DNA of 64,000 nucleotides from Nonomuraea roseoviolacea subsp. carminata (lineage in GTDB: Bacteria; Actinomycetota; Actinomycetes; Streptosporangiales; Streptosporangiaceae), in assembly GCF_024172185.1 (NCBI RefSeq), contig NZ_JAMZEC010000001.1, positions 6,727,001 through 6,791,000 of the forward strand, in the 5' to 3' direction. This document shows, piece by piece, positions 24,692 through 33,695 of this stretch (the stretch's first letter is position 1; every line of letters begins with the position of its first letter). Made by a program: the position numbers and the translations under genes. The notes beneath the pieces were generated by a model. That model was given only the letters and a program-made list of their open reading frames with translations, was not told the DNA's origin and ran no database searches.

Positions 24692-27123
24692 GGGGTCACC
24701 ACCATCGGCTTGATCTGGTCACGTTCGCGTTCGAAGACGATCGAGGGGTCGGGGACGCCGGGGGCGTTGACGAAGCTGACGAAGCGGCTCAGCTTCTCCG
24801 GGTCCTCGATGGTGGCGCGCCACTCGTCCTCGTACGTGGTCACGTGGTGCGCCATCTGGGCGTCCAGCTCGGCGCACAGCCCCAGCGAGTCGTTCACGAT
24901 CACGTCGCGGACGTGGTCGAGGCCGCCCTCGATGGACTCGATCCAGGCGGCGGTGCGCTGGAGCCGGTCGGCCGTGCGGATGTAGTACATGAGGAACCGG
25001 TCGATGGTCCTGACCAGCTCCTCCGTGGACAGGTCGGAGGCGAACAGGTCGGCGTGGCGGGGCTTGAAGCCGCCGTTGCCGCCGACGTACAGGTTCCAGC
25101 CCTGCTCGGTCGCGATGATCCCGAAGTCCTTCGAGCGGGCCTCGGCGCACTCGCGGGCGCAGCCCGACACCGCCGACTTCAGCTTGTGCGGGGCCCGCAG
25201 GCCGCGGTAGCGCAGTTCGAGGGCGATGGCCAGGCCCACCGAGTCCTGCACGCCGTAGCGGCACCAGGTGGAGCCGACGCACGACTTGACCGTGCGCAGC
25301 GCCTTGCCGTACGCGTGGCCCGACTCGAACCCGGCGTCCACCAGCCGCTTCCAGATCTGCGGGAGCTGCTCGACGCGGGCGCCGAACAGGTCGATCCGCT
25401 GCCCACCGGTGATCTTGGTGTAGAGGCCGAAGTCGCGGGCCACCTCGCCGATCACGATGAGCTTGTCCGGCGTGATCTCGCCGCCCGGGATGCGCGGGAC
25501 GACCGAGTAGGTGCCGTTCTTCTGGATGTTGGCCAGATATGCGTCGTTGGTGTCCTGCAGCGCCGCCCGCTCGCCCTCCAGCACGTGCCCGTTGTGCAGC
25601 GAGGCCAGGATCGAGGCCACCGTGGGCTTGCAGATGTCGCAGCCGCGCCCCGTCCCGTGGTGGGCGATCAGCTCGGAGAACGTCGTGACGCCGCGGACGC
25701 GGATGATGTCGAACAGCTCGGCCCGCGAGTAGGTGAAATGCTCGCACAGCGCCTTGCTGAGCTCGACGCCCGACCTCTCCAGGAGCTGCTTGAGCATCGG
25801 CACGCAGCTCCCGCACGTCGTTCCGGCCCGCGTGCACGCCTTGATCCCCGGGACGTCGGTCACGCCCTTGTCGGCGACGGCGGCCCGCACCGCGCCGGCG
25901 CTCACGTTGTTGCACGAGCAGACCTGCGCCTCGTCCGGCAGGTCCAGGTCGGCCGCGCCCGTCCCGGTGAACAGCAGGTCGGCCGGCGCGGCCGGCAGCG
26001 GCTTGCCGACGAACGGCCGCAGCGTCGCGTACGGCGCGGCGTCGCCCACGCAGATGCCGCCGAGCAGCGTCCGGGCGTCGTCGCTGATGAACAGCCTCTT
26101 GTAGACGCCGCCCACCGGGTCCATGTACGTGACGTCGAGTGCCCCGCTCATCGCGCCGAACTGGGCCACCTCGACACCGAGCAGCTTCAGCTTGGTCGAC
26201 AGGTCGGCCCCCTCGAAGACGGCCGTCCCGCCGAGGACCCGGTCGGCGGCCACCTCGGCCATCGTGTTGCACGGCCCGACCAGGCCGTAGACCTGGCCGC
26301 CGGCCAGCGCGCACTCGCCGATCGCGTACACGGCGGGGTCGGAGGTGCGCATGCCGGCGTCCACCACGACGCCGCCGCGCTCGCCCACGTCGATCCCGGC
26401 GGCCCGGGCCAGCTCGTCGCGCGGCCTGATCCCGGCCGAGAAGACGACGATCTGCGCGTCGAGCAGGGTGCCGTCGGGCTTGCGCAGGCCGGTCACCCGC
26501 CCTTCGGCGTCGGTGACGATCTCCTGGACGCCCGCGCCGGCGTGGACGCTCAGCCCGAGGCCCTCGATGTGGCCCTTCAGCACCGCGCCGCCGCCCTCGT
26601 CCACCTGGCGCGGCATGAGCCACGGGCTCATCTCCACGATGTGCGTGCGCAGGCCCAGGCCGCGCAGCGCGTCGGCCGCCTCCAAACCGAGCAGGCCGCC
26701 GCCGACGACCACGCCCTCCGCCGCGCCGTCCGACGCCTCCCGGATCGCGTCGAGGTCGTCGATGGTGCGGTAGACGTGGGCGTGCTCCGCGCCGGGCACC
26801 GGCGGCACGAACGGCGCCGACCCGGTCGCCAGGACCAGCACGTCGTACGGCACCGTGGCGCCCCCGGCCGTGGTGACCGTCCGCGCCTGCCGGTCGATGC
26901 CGGTGACCCGGGTCCCGAGCAGGGTCTCGACGCCCTCGGGCACCTCGTAGGTGAGGTCGGCGAGGCTCGCGCCGGTCAGGTACGAGGTCAGCGCCACCCG
27001 GTCGTAGGCGGGGCGGGGCTCCTCGCCGATCACCGTGATCCGGCCGCCGAAGCCCCGCTCGCGCAGCGCCTCCACGAACCGGTGGGCGGTGGGCCCGTAC
27101 CCCGCGACGACGACTCGGCTCAT
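24688..27123 (-). CDS. nirB: NAD(P)H-dependent nitrite reductase large subunit NirB
   Basis: The 811-residue enzyme has an FAD/NAD domain (RVVVAGYGPTAHRFVEAL, VVGGGLLGLEAADAL), a BFD-type [2Fe-2S] domain with Cys near 400-435 (VCSCNN, CTRAGTTCGSC), and the siroheme/[4Fe-4S] ligands CVGSTWCRYG (about 613) and SGCARECAEA (about 650). It reduces nitrite with six electrons from NAD(P)H in the cytoplasm. Length and domain order are standard. It is coupled to nirD behind and to the next oxidoreductase gene in front. Confidence 0.93.
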   Translation of the reverse strand: MSRVVVAGYGPTAHRFVEALRERGFGGRITVIGEEPRPAYDRVALTSYLTGASLADLTYEVPEGVETLLGTRVTGIDRQARTVTTAGGATVPYDVLVLATGSAPFVPPVPGAEHAHVYRTIDDLDAIREASDGAAEGVVVGGGLLGLEAADALRGLGLRTHIVEMSPWLMPRQVDEGGGAVLKGHIEGLGLSVHAGAGVQEIVTDAEGRVTGLRKPDGTLLDAQIVVFSAGIRPRDELARAAGIDVGERGGVVVDAGMRTSDPAVYAIGECALAGGQVYGLVGPCNTMAEVAADRVLGGTAVFEGADLSTKLKLLGVEVAQFGAMSGALDVTYMDPVGGVYKRLFISDDARTLLGGICVGDAAPYATLRPFVGKPLPAAPADLLFTGTGAADLDLPDEAQVCSCNNVSAGAVRAAVADKGVTDVPGIKACTRAGTTCGSCVPMLKQLLERSGVELSKALCEHFTYSRAELFDIIRVRGVTTFSELIAHHGTGRGCDICKPTVASILASLHNGHVLEGERAALQDTNDAYLANIQKNGTYSVVPRIPGGEITPDKLIVIGEVARDFGLYTKITGGQRIDLFGARVEQLPQIWKRLVDAGFESGHAYGKALRTVKSCVGSTWCRYGVQDSVGLAIALELRYRGLRAPHKLKSAVSGCARECAEARSKDFGIIATEQGWNLYVGGNGGFKPRHADLFASDLSTEELVRTIDRFLMYYIRTADRLQRTAAWIESIEGGLDHVRDVIVNDSLGLCAELDAQMAHHVTTYEDEWRATIEDPEKLSRFVSFVNAPGVPDPSIVFERERDQIKPMVVTP

Positions 27124-28517
27124 GCCGAAACTCCTTCCTGCTCACACAGCCAGCCGACGATGCCCTCGACCGCGTCGCGGCACGTGCCGCAGCCGGTCGT
27201 GGCCCTCGTCGCCGCCGCTATCCCGGCCACGTCCCGCGCGCCGGCCTCCCAGCACGCCCGGATCTGGCCCTTGGTCACGTTGTTGCACTGGCACACGCGG
27301 GCCGCGTCCGGCATGAGCGTCGGGCTGTCGGCCACGTGCGCCGCCGACGACAGGCCCGGGAACAGCAGCCCGGCCCGGTCGCCCGGCAGCGTGCCGCCCC
27401 GGTCGAACAGCTGCGTCAGCGTGCCGACCGCGTCGCTCTCGCCCAGCAGGATCGCGCCCACGAGCCGGCCGTCGCGGATGACGAGCTTGCGGTAGGTGCC
27501 GCGGGCCCGGTGGCTGAAGCGCACCACCTCGGCGTGCTCCTCGGTGAGCTGCGTCTCGCCCATCGCGGCCAGCTCCACGCTCTTGGCCTTCAGCCGCGTC
27601 ACCAGCCGCGAGCCCCGGTAGAGCGCCTTGCCGCCGGTGATGACGTCGGCCGCGACCGTGGCCTGCTCCCAGGCCGGCGCCACCAGGCCGTACACCGTGC
27701 CGTCGTGCTCGGCGCACTCGCCGATCGCGAAGATCGACGGGTCGTCGGTGCGCATCTCGTCGTCCACGACGACGCCGCGCCGCACCTCCAGCCCGGCGTC
27801 GGCGGCCAGGCCGGTGAGCGGGCGCACGCCGCAGGCCAGGATCACCAGGTCGCCCTCGACCAGCTCGCCGTCCGCCAGCGCCACGCCGTCCGCGCGCACC
27901 TCCCGCGCGGTCACGCCGGTGCGGATGTCCACGCCCAGCCCGGCCAGCGTCTCGCCGAGCACCTGCCCGGCCTCCACGTCGAGCTGGCGCTCCATCAGGT
28001 GGCCGGCCAGGTGCAGCAGCGTCACGGGCAGGCCCCGCCCGGCCAGGCCGCGGGCGGCCTCGATGCCGAGCAGCCCCCCGCCGACGACCACGGCCCGCCG
28101 GCTGCGCCCGGCGGCCGCCAGGATGCGCTCGCAGTCGTCCAGCGTGCGGAACGGGATCGCCCGCTCCACGCCGGGGATGGGCGGCACGACCGCCTCGCTG
28201 CCGGTGGCCAGGACGAGCACGTCGTACGGCACCCGCCGCCCGTCCTCGGTGACCACCATGCGGGCGTCCCGGTCCAGGCACGTGACGGCGCTGCCGAACA
28301 CCGCCTCCACCCGGTGCGCGGCGTACCACGACGGGTCCACCAGCCGCACCTGGTCGGGCCGGGTGGTCCCGGCGAGCACGTTCGACAGCAGCACCCTGTT
28401 GTACGGCCGGCACGTCTCGGCGCCGAGCACCGTGACCGCGACGTGCGGGTCGCGCGCCCGCACCTCGCTGACCAGCCGCGAGCCGGCCATGCCGTTGCCT
28501 ACGACGACGAGTCTCAT
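27120..28517 (-). CDS. FAD/NAD(P)-dependent oxidoreductase with BFD [2Fe-2S] domain, nitrate reductase electron-transfer subunit (NasB-like)
   Basis: The 465-residue protein resembles the N-terminal half of NirB: MRLVVVGNGMAGSRLV FAD motif, NAD motif VVVGGGLLGIEAARGL, GECAEHDGTVYGLV, and a C-terminal BFD domain with CQCNN (about 405) and TTGCGTCRDA. It lacks the siroheme domain. It sits between nasA and nirB with 4-bp overlaps on both sides, so it most likely passes electrons from NAD(P)H to NasA. Confidence 0.85.
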   Translation of the reverse strand: MRLVVVGNGMAGSRLVSEVRARDPHVAVTVLGAETCRPYNRVLLSNVLAGTTRPDQVRLVDPSWYAAHRVEAVFGSAVTCLDRDARMVVTEDGRRVPYDVLVLATGSEAVVPPIPGVERAIPFRTLDDCERILAAAGRSRRAVVVGGGLLGIEAARGLAGRGLPVTLLHLAGHLMERQLDVEAGQVLGETLAGLGVDIRTGVTAREVRADGVALADGELVEGDLVILACGVRPLTGLAADAGLEVRRGVVVDDEMRTDDPSIFAIGECAEHDGTVYGLVAPAWEQATVAADVITGGKALYRGSRLVTRLKAKSVELAAMGETQLTEEHAEVVRFSHRARGTYRKLVIRDGRLVGAILLGESDAVGTLTQLFDRGGTLPGDRAGLLFPGLSSAAHVADSPTLMPDAARVCQCNNVTKGQIRACWEAGARDVAGIAAATRATTGCGTCRDAVEGIVGWLCEQEGVSA

Positions 28518-30538
28518 GCGACCCTCTCCACTCTGACGGCGCACACCTTGAACTCCGGCATCCGGGAGACGGGATCGAGCGCGGGGTTGGTCAGGCGGTT
28601 GACGCCCTCCCAGTGGAACGGCATGAACACCGTGTCGCGCCGGATCGCGTCGCTGATCCTGGCCACCCACCGGCCCTCGCCCCGCCTGCTGCTGACCCGC
28701 ACCAGGTCGCCGGCGCCGATCTCCAGCTCGCCGGCGAGGTCGGGGTGCAGCTCCACGAACGGCTCGGGCGCCGCCTCGGCCAGCGCGGCGATGCGCCGCG
28801 TCTGCGCGCCGCTCTGGTACTGGGCGAGCACCCGGCCGGTCGTGAGGTAGAGCGGGTAGTCCTCGTCGATCTCCTCGACGGCCGGCCGGTGCTCGACCGC
28901 CACGAACCTGGCCCGGCCGTCCGGGGTGGCGAACCGGTCGAGGAACGGCCGCGGAGTGCCGGGGTGGTCGGGGGAGGGGCAGGGCCAGAAGACGCCCTTC
29001 TCCCGCTCGATCCGGTCGTACGTGATGCCCGCGTAGTCGGCGAGCCCGCCCGCGCTGGCCCGGCGCAGCTCGTCGAACACCTCGCGCGGGTCGGCGGAGA
29101 ACGCGTGCCCGAACCGCTTGGCCAGCCCCTGCAGCAGCTCCAGGTCGCCGCGGACGCCGTCGGGCGGCCGGACCGCCTGGCGGCGCAGCAGCACCCTGCC
29201 CTCCAGGTTCGTCATCGTGCCGGTCTCCTCGGCCCACTGGGTGACCGGGAAGACCACGTCCGCCATGGCGGCCGTCTCCGACAGCACGACGTCGGCCACC
29301 ACCAGCAGGTCCAGGCCGCGCAGCCGGTCGGCGACGTGCCCGGAGCGGGGCGCCGACACGACCGGGTTGGAGCCGAACAGCAGCAGCGCCCGCGGCCCCT
29401 CCGGGGTGCCGAGCGCGTCCAGCAGCTCGTAGGCCGAACGGCCGGGGCCGGGCAGGTCCTCGGGCGACACCCCCCACACGCGGGCGACGTGCTCGCGGGC
29501 GGCCGGGTCGTCGATCCTGCGGTAGCCGGGGAGCTGGTCGGCCTTCTGGCCGTGCTCCCGCCCGCCCTGGCCGTTGCCCTGCCCGGTCAGGCAGCCGTAC
29601 CCGGAGCCCTCCCGGCCGGGCAGGCCGAGCGCGAGCGCCAGGTTGATGAACGCGGTCACCGTGTCGGTGCCCTTGGCGTGCTGCTCGGCGCCGCGCCCGG
29701 TCAGCACGACCCCGCGCCCGGCCGAGGCCAGCGCGCGGACCGCCTGCCGCATGCGGGGCACCGGGACGCCGGTGATCCGCTCCACCCGCTCCGGCCACCA
29801 CGCGGCGAGCGAGGTGCGCACCGCGTCGAAGCCGGAGGTGCGGGCGGCGACGTACTCCTCGTCCACGAGCCCGTCGGCGATCGCCAGGTGCAGCAGTCCC
29901 AGCGCCAGCGCCAGGTCGGTGCCCGGGGTCGGCTGCAGGTGCAGCCAGGCGAGCTTGGCGGTGGCGGTGCGGCGCGGGTCCACGACGATGAGCCGCGGCC
30001 CGTTCAGGTGCCGCACGAACGGCGGCATCGTCTCGGCCACGTTGCCGCCGGCCAGCAGCACCACGTCGGCCTCGGCGAGGTCCGTGATCGGGAACGGCAT
30101 GCCGCGGTCCATCCCGAACGCCCGCGACGAGGCGGCCGCGGCCGACGACATGCAGAAGCGGCCGTTGTAGTCGATCTGGCTGGTGCCGAGCACCACCCGC
30201 GCGAACTTGCCGAGCTGGTAGGCCTTCTCGTTGGTCAGCCCGCCGCCGCCGAACACGGCCACGCCGTCGGGGCCGTGCTCGGCGCGGATCTCGGACAGCC
30301 GGCCGGCCACGTGGTCGAGCGCGGTCTCCCACGAGACGGGCCGGCCGTGCAGGAGCGGGGTGGTCAGGCGCGCGCCGCCGGTCAGCAGCTCGGCCGCGGT
30401 CCACCCCTTCTGGCACAGGGCGCCGCCGGCGTTGGCGGGGATGTCGGTCCGGGGACTGATCACCGCCTCGGCGGTGATGGCCATGCCGCACTGCAGGGCG
30501 CAGTAGGGGCAGTGGCTCGGCACGGGAAGGTCCGTCAT
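28514..30538 (-). CDS. nasA: assimilatory nitrate reductase catalytic subunit
   Basis: The 674-residue molybdopterin enzyme has the N-terminal [4Fe-4S] ligands C10, C13, C17 and C42 (CPYCALQC...LCQKGW), a probable Mo-ligand Cys129 in YNGRFCMSS, and the C-terminal MGD-binding domain (LYLTTGRVLAQYQSG). It has no signal peptide, so it works in the cytoplasm and reduces nitrate to nitrite. It is somewhat shorter than enterobacterial NasA because the C-terminal BFD domain is carried by the separate next gene. Confidence 0.92.
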   Translation of the reverse strand: MTDLPVPSHCPYCALQCGMAITAEAVISPRTDIPANAGGALCQKGWTAAELLTGGARLTTPLLHGRPVSWETALDHVAGRLSEIRAEHGPDGVAVFGGGGLTNEKAYQLGKFARVVLGTSQIDYNGRFCMSSAAAASSRAFGMDRGMPFPITDLAEADVVLLAGGNVAETMPPFVRHLNGPRLIVVDPRRTATAKLAWLHLQPTPGTDLALALGLLHLAIADGLVDEEYVAARTSGFDAVRTSLAAWWPERVERITGVPVPRMRQAVRALASAGRGVVLTGRGAEQHAKGTDTVTAFINLALALGLPGREGSGYGCLTGQGNGQGGREHGQKADQLPGYRRIDDPAAREHVARVWGVSPEDLPGPGRSAYELLDALGTPEGPRALLLFGSNPVVSAPRSGHVADRLRGLDLLVVADVVLSETAAMADVVFPVTQWAEETGTMTNLEGRVLLRRQAVRPPDGVRGDLELLQGLAKRFGHAFSADPREVFDELRRASAGGLADYAGITYDRIEREKGVFWPCPSPDHPGTPRPFLDRFATPDGRARFVAVEHRPAVEEIDEDYPLYLTTGRVLAQYQSGAQTRRIAALAEAAPEPFVELHPDLAGELEIGAGDLVRVSSRRGEGRWVARISDAIRRDTVFMPFHWEGVNRLTNPALDPVSRMPEFKVCAVRVERVA

Positions 30539-30541
30539 GTC

Positions 30542-31852
30542 TCAGACCCGCGCGTGGGCGAGGCTGGCCACCCGCGAGACGCCGACCGTCCGCGTGTAGC
30601 ACCACCAGGTCAGGGCGAAGCAGGCCGCGTAGAAGGCGCCGAAGGCGGCCAGCGCGGTCGCGGGGCTGCCGGTCTGCGCGAACGACATCCCGAACGCCCG
30701 GTTGATGAGGAACCCGCCGAGCGCGCCGACCGCCGAGATGATGCCGATCGCCGCCGCGGCCTGCCGCTTGCCGTACAGCAGCGCCTCCTCGCTCTGGCCG
30801 CGCTCGGCGACCGCCTTCGCCTGGAAGATCGCGGGGATCATCCGGTACGTGGAGCCGTTGCCGATCCCCGCCGTGACGAACAGCACCTGGAAGGCCAGGA
30901 AGAACGGCCAGAACGCGCCCGCCTCGACCGCCAGCCAGACCAGCGCGACGCCGGCGCCCATGCCGGCGAAGTTCCACAGCGTGACCGGGGCGCCGCCGAG
31001 ACGGTCGGCCAGCCAGCCGCCCACGGGCCGGATCAGCGAGCCGACCAGCGGCCCGGCGAAGGCGACCGCCGCCCACGGCGAGTCCGGGAACAGGCTCTTG
31101 GCCAGCAGCGGGAACGCCGTCGAGTAGCCGATGAACGAGCCGAACGTGCCGATGTAGAGGAACGACATCACCCATGTCTGGGCGCGCCCGGCCACCGCGA
31201 GCTGCTCGCGCGGGCTGGCCTTGGCGCTGGCCAGGTTGTCCATGAAGAACCACGCGCACCCGGCGGCCAGCAGGATGAACGGCACCCAGAACCACCCCGC
31301 GGCGGCCAGCCCGAGCCCGCCGATCACCAGCGGCATGACGAGCTGCACGGAGCTGACGCCGATGTTGCCGCCGGCGGCGTTCAGCCCGAGGGCGACGCCC
31401 TGCCGGGAGCGGGGGTAGAAGTAGGTGATGTTGGCCATGCTGGAGGCGAAGTTGCCGCCGCCGACACCGGCCAGCGCCGCGATCAGCAGGAACAGCCAGT
31501 ACGGCGTCCCCGGGTCCCGCACCGCCACCCCGAGCAGGACGGCGGGGACCAGCAGCATGAGCGCGCTGAAGGTGGTGAAGGTGCGCCCGCCGAAGCGCGC
31601 CGGGCCGAACGTGTAGGGCACCCGCAGCGCCGACCCGATCAGGTTGGGCAGCGCGACCAGCCAGAAGAGCTGGTCGGTCGAGAACTGGTAGGCGCCCATC
31701 CTGGTCGCCACGATGCTCCACAGGGTCCAGACGGTGAAGCCCAGATGCTCCGCGAAGATCGAGAAGATGAGGTTGCGCCGTGCGATCCTCTTGCCCGTGG
31801 TCTCCCAGAAGGTCTCGTCATCGGGGTGCCATTCGGCGAGCCACCGCGCCAT
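30542..31852 (-). CDS. nitrate/nitrite MFS transporter (NarK/NasA-permease family)
   Basis: The protein (about 436 residues) has 12 predicted membrane segments and the nitrate-porter signatures GVGGGNFASSMANITYFYP and GNGSTYRMIPAIFQ. It imports nitrate for the enzymes encoded downstream. Two consecutive ATGs exist; the second (31852) is 5 bp from a strong AGGAGG and is preferred. It is the first gene of the five-gene nitrate assimilation operon, with 3 bp to nasA. Confidence 0.92.
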   Translation of the reverse strand: MARWLAEWHPDDETFWETTGKRIARRNLIFSIFAEHLGFTVWTLWSIVATRMGAYQFSTDQLFWLVALPNLIGSALRVPYTFGPARFGGRTFTTFSALMLLVPAVLLGVAVRDPGTPYWLFLLIAALAGVGGGNFASSMANITYFYPRSRQGVALGLNAAGGNIGVSSVQLVMPLVIGGLGLAAAGWFWVPFILLAAGCAWFFMDNLASAKASPREQLAVAGRAQTWVMSFLYIGTFGSFIGYSTAFPLLAKSLFPDSPWAAVAFAGPLVGSLIRPVGGWLADRLGGAPVTLWNFAGMGAGVALVWLAVEAGAFWPFFLAFQVLFVTAGIGNGSTYRMIPAIFQAKAVAERGQSEEALLYGKRQAAAAIGIISAVGALGGFLINRAFGMSFAQTGSPATALAAFGAFYAACFALTWWCYTRTVGVSRVASLAHARV

Positions 31853-31904
31853 CATCTCCTCCTACGCTCTTCCTCTTACTGGTCGCCGAGCGTAGGAAGC
31901 GCGG

Positions 31905-31992
31905 GTTACGCACTCGGACGGGCCGTGGCGGTGGTCCGGTTACGTGTGTCGCACGGTTGTAACAAGGCGCACACATGGGTAACGCGCGAAAC
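31905..31992 (-). promoter_or_regulatory. nitrate operon upstream region with repeated GTTAC/GTAAC motifs
   Basis: GTTAC or GTAAC occurs at 31905, 31939, 31959 and 31979, the last three at exact 20-bp steps, with GAAAC at 31988. GlnR of actinomycetes binds GTnAC and GAAAC half-sites upstream of nitrogen genes, so these are candidate GlnR boxes. The spacing does not match the usual 11-bp half-site period exactly, so this is a suggestion only. Confidence 0.4.
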
Positions 31993-32070
31993 ACGTCGGC
32001 AACAAAGGCACTGTGAGAACGGACTTCAGAGGCGCTTCGCGCGACGGGGCTCGGGTGCCGGGGCTCTGAA

Positions 32071-32190
32071 GGCGAGGTCCTCACGGGGCGCGCTTCGCGC
32101 GATGGGGCTCGGGCTGTGACTGTGGGGGAGCCGAGCTCCCCCACACCCCCTTGCCGGTGGCCTCCGGCCCCCGGACCCCCGAGCGCCGGC
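32071..32190 (+). repeat. dispersed double-hairpin repeat, copy A
   Basis: About 120 bp from GGCGAGGTCC to GAGCGCCGGC. It contains GCGCG-CTT-CGCGC and a perfect 10-bp stem GTGGGGGAGC/GCTCCCCCAC around a 3-base loop (near 32120-32142). Copy C (41446-41566, reverse strand) matches it almost throughout and copy B (34647-34747) is a shorter, more diverged relative. A partial extra copy of its left part precedes it at about 32030-32055, bracketed by CTTCAGAG and CTCTGAAG. Confidence 0.8.
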
Positions 32191-32508
32191 CGGCTCGACG
32201 GGAAAGACTTGGTGACAGAAGACGCGCCCAACGGATGGCGAACCTCTTATCACCGAGATCGAGGCAGACGCTGAAGTACATACTTCTCTCAAGGGGCACA
32301 CTGCTCCCCCCTTCGACCTTTTGAGCCGAGCAAGTACGCAACAGAAGCGCAATGAGGAGCACGCAGACCCCGCCCCCTGCGGGGACCGGACGAGCCGAGA
32401 TCCGCAGATCGCCACCAGCCTGCCGGCCAGGGCGGAGCGGGCGGGCAATGATCCCTCACCAGTATCTGTTCCGAGTCGGCGGCCCTTGCGGGCGTCGGCG
32501 GAGATGGG
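32191..32508. other. gene-free stretch
   Basis: No convincing coding sequence or RNA gene is visible. Open frames here read through the repeat and have untypical composition for this genome; the stretch 32215-32360 is less GC-rich than its surroundings, as is common in old insertions. Confidence 0.5.
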
Positions 32509-32547
32509 TTGACCTGTACCCCAGGGGGCGGGTTTAGGGTTCCGGCC
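32509..32547 (+). promoter_or_regulatory. long-spacer promoter, leaderless start
   Basis: TTGACC (32509-32514) and TAGGGT (32535-32540) are 20 bp apart and the ATG follows 7 bp later. The same three elements with the same distances occur in front of the MerR gene (33657-33695). A spacer longer than 17-18 bp is the mark of MerR-controlled promoters. Confidence 0.6.
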
Positions 32548-32910
32548 ATGTCTGATCACTCTGTCGTTCTGTTCTCCTACGGCACGCTGCGCCAGCGTGA
32601 GGTGCAGCTTTCAGTGTTCGGCCGCGAGGTGAGCGGCACTCCGGACCAGTTGCCCGGCTATGAGCTGTCCATGGTGGAGATCTCCGATCCCGAGGTCATC
32701 GCGATCAGCGGTGCCACGCATCATCCGATCCTGCGGGCCACGGGAAGCGCCGCCGACGTCGTGGAGGGCACGGCGCTGCGCCTGAGCGAGGATGAACTCG
32801 CCGCGGCCGACGACTACGAGGTCGACGACTACCGGCGTGCTCTCGTGCCGCTGGCGTCGGGTCTGCACGGCTGGGTGTACGCGGCTGATCACGACGGGCC
32901 GGGAGCATGA
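32548..32910 (+). CDS. gamma-glutamylcyclotransferase/AIG2-like family protein
   Basis: The 120-residue protein starts with VVLFSYGTLR, the glycine-loop motif of the gamma-glutamylcyclotransferase (BtrG/AIG2) fold, and has the acidic LSEDELAAADDYEVDDY region with the candidate catalytic Glu. The family cyclises gamma-glutamyl amines or acts in related steps. The ATG lies 7 bp after a -10 box, so the mRNA is probably leaderless. Its stop overlaps the next gene's ATG. Confidence 0.8.
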   Translation: MSDHSVVLFSYGTLRQREVQLSVFGREVSGTPDQLPGYELSMVEISDPEVIAISGATHHPILRATGSAADVVEGTALRLSEDELAAADDYEVDDYRRALVPLASGLHGWVYAADHDGPGA

Positions 32911-33614
32911 CGGCTGATCACGGGGGGCCGGAGGAGGCCCGTCGGGTCGCGGGCCTGGTGGCGGCGCAGGAGAAGGCCATCGCCCTGTTCGACGAGGTGG
33001 AGGCACGCGGACTGGTCGTCCCCGGAGCCGGGGAGCGGGAGGTGAGCGACCGCATCCGGGACCTGGCCAACGACATGTTCGGCACGACCAAGCACTGGCA
33101 CAAGCGGATCATCCGCTCCGGGCCCAACACCCTGCTCCCGTACCGGGACAACCCGCCCGATCGCATCATCGGTGAGGACGACGTCGCCTTCGCCGACTTC
33201 GGGCCGATCTTCGAGGAGTACGAAGCCGACTTCGGCCGCACGTACGTCTTCGGCGACGACCCGGACAAGCACCGGCTGCTGCGCGACCTGCCGCGCGTCT
33301 TCGACAGCGGACGCGCGGCCTTCGCGGCCGATTCGGACATCACCGGCCGGCAGTTGTACGCCGAGGTGGAACGGCTGGCGGGCGAAGCCGGCTGGGAGCT
33401 CGGCATCTGGCACGCCGGGCATCTCGTGGGGGAGTTCCCGCACGAGGTGAACGACGGCGCGAAGGCGGAGTCCTACATCACCCCGGAGAACGACACCCCG
33501 CTGCGGCGCACCGACCGGGCGGGGAAGACCTGCCACTGGATTCTGGAGCTGCACTTCGTGGACCGGGCTCGCGGCTTCGGCGGCTTCTACGAGCAGTTGC
33601 TCGATCTGGCGTGA
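32907..33614 (+). CDS. M24-family (creatinase/aminopeptidase fold) metallopeptidase
   Basis: The 235-residue protein has the pita-bread fold motifs: IRSGPNTLLPYRDNPPDRII, FADFGPIFEEYEADFGRTYV with the metal-ligand Asp pair, HAGHLVGEFPHEV with the ligand His, and ILELHFVD with a ligand Glu. It is shorter than Xaa-Pro aminopeptidases because it lacks the N-terminal domain. It is coupled to the cyclotransferase-like gene (ATGA), suggesting joint action on gamma-glutamyl or proline-containing peptides (inference). Confidence 0.8.
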   Translation: MTADHGGPEEARRVAGLVAAQEKAIALFDEVEARGLVVPGAGEREVSDRIRDLANDMFGTTKHWHKRIIRSGPNTLLPYRDNPPDRIIGEDDVAFADFGPIFEEYEADFGRTYVFGDDPDKHRLLRDLPRVFDSGRAAFAADSDITGRQLYAEVERLAGEAGWELGIWHAGHLVGEFPHEVNDGAKAESYITPENDTPLRRTDRAGKTCHWILELHFVDRARGFGGFYEQLLDLA

Positions 33615-33656
33615 CCACTGCCCCGGCGGCTGTGCCCCACGGGGCCGGCTGGTGCG

Positions 33657-33695
33657 TTGACCTGGGTCTCGAAGCGTGGGTCTAGGGTTTCGGTC
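33657..33695 (+). promoter_or_regulatory. long-spacer promoter of the MerR gene
   Basis: TTGACC (33657-33662), 20-bp spacer, TAGGGT (33683-33688), then 7 bp to the ATG. It mirrors the promoter at 32509, which implies that the MerR protein controls both its own gene and the cyclotransferase/peptidase pair. Confidence 0.6.

Noticed and set aside
27120..31721. 1533-codon open frame on the reverse strand through the nitrate operon
   Set aside because: Only 28517-27120 is genuine. The rest is a shadow of NasA and the transporter, with Arg/Ala/Gly-rich composition and no domain.
28613..32119. 1168-codon plus-strand frame opposite nasA and the nitrate transporter
   Set aside because: Antisense shadow; it shows no motif and is rich in Arg, Gly, His and Pro.
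32026..32559. 177-codon reverse-strand frame through repeat A
   Set aside because: It translates the non-coding repeat and the promoter of the cyclotransferase gene; no ribosome site and no recognisable domain.
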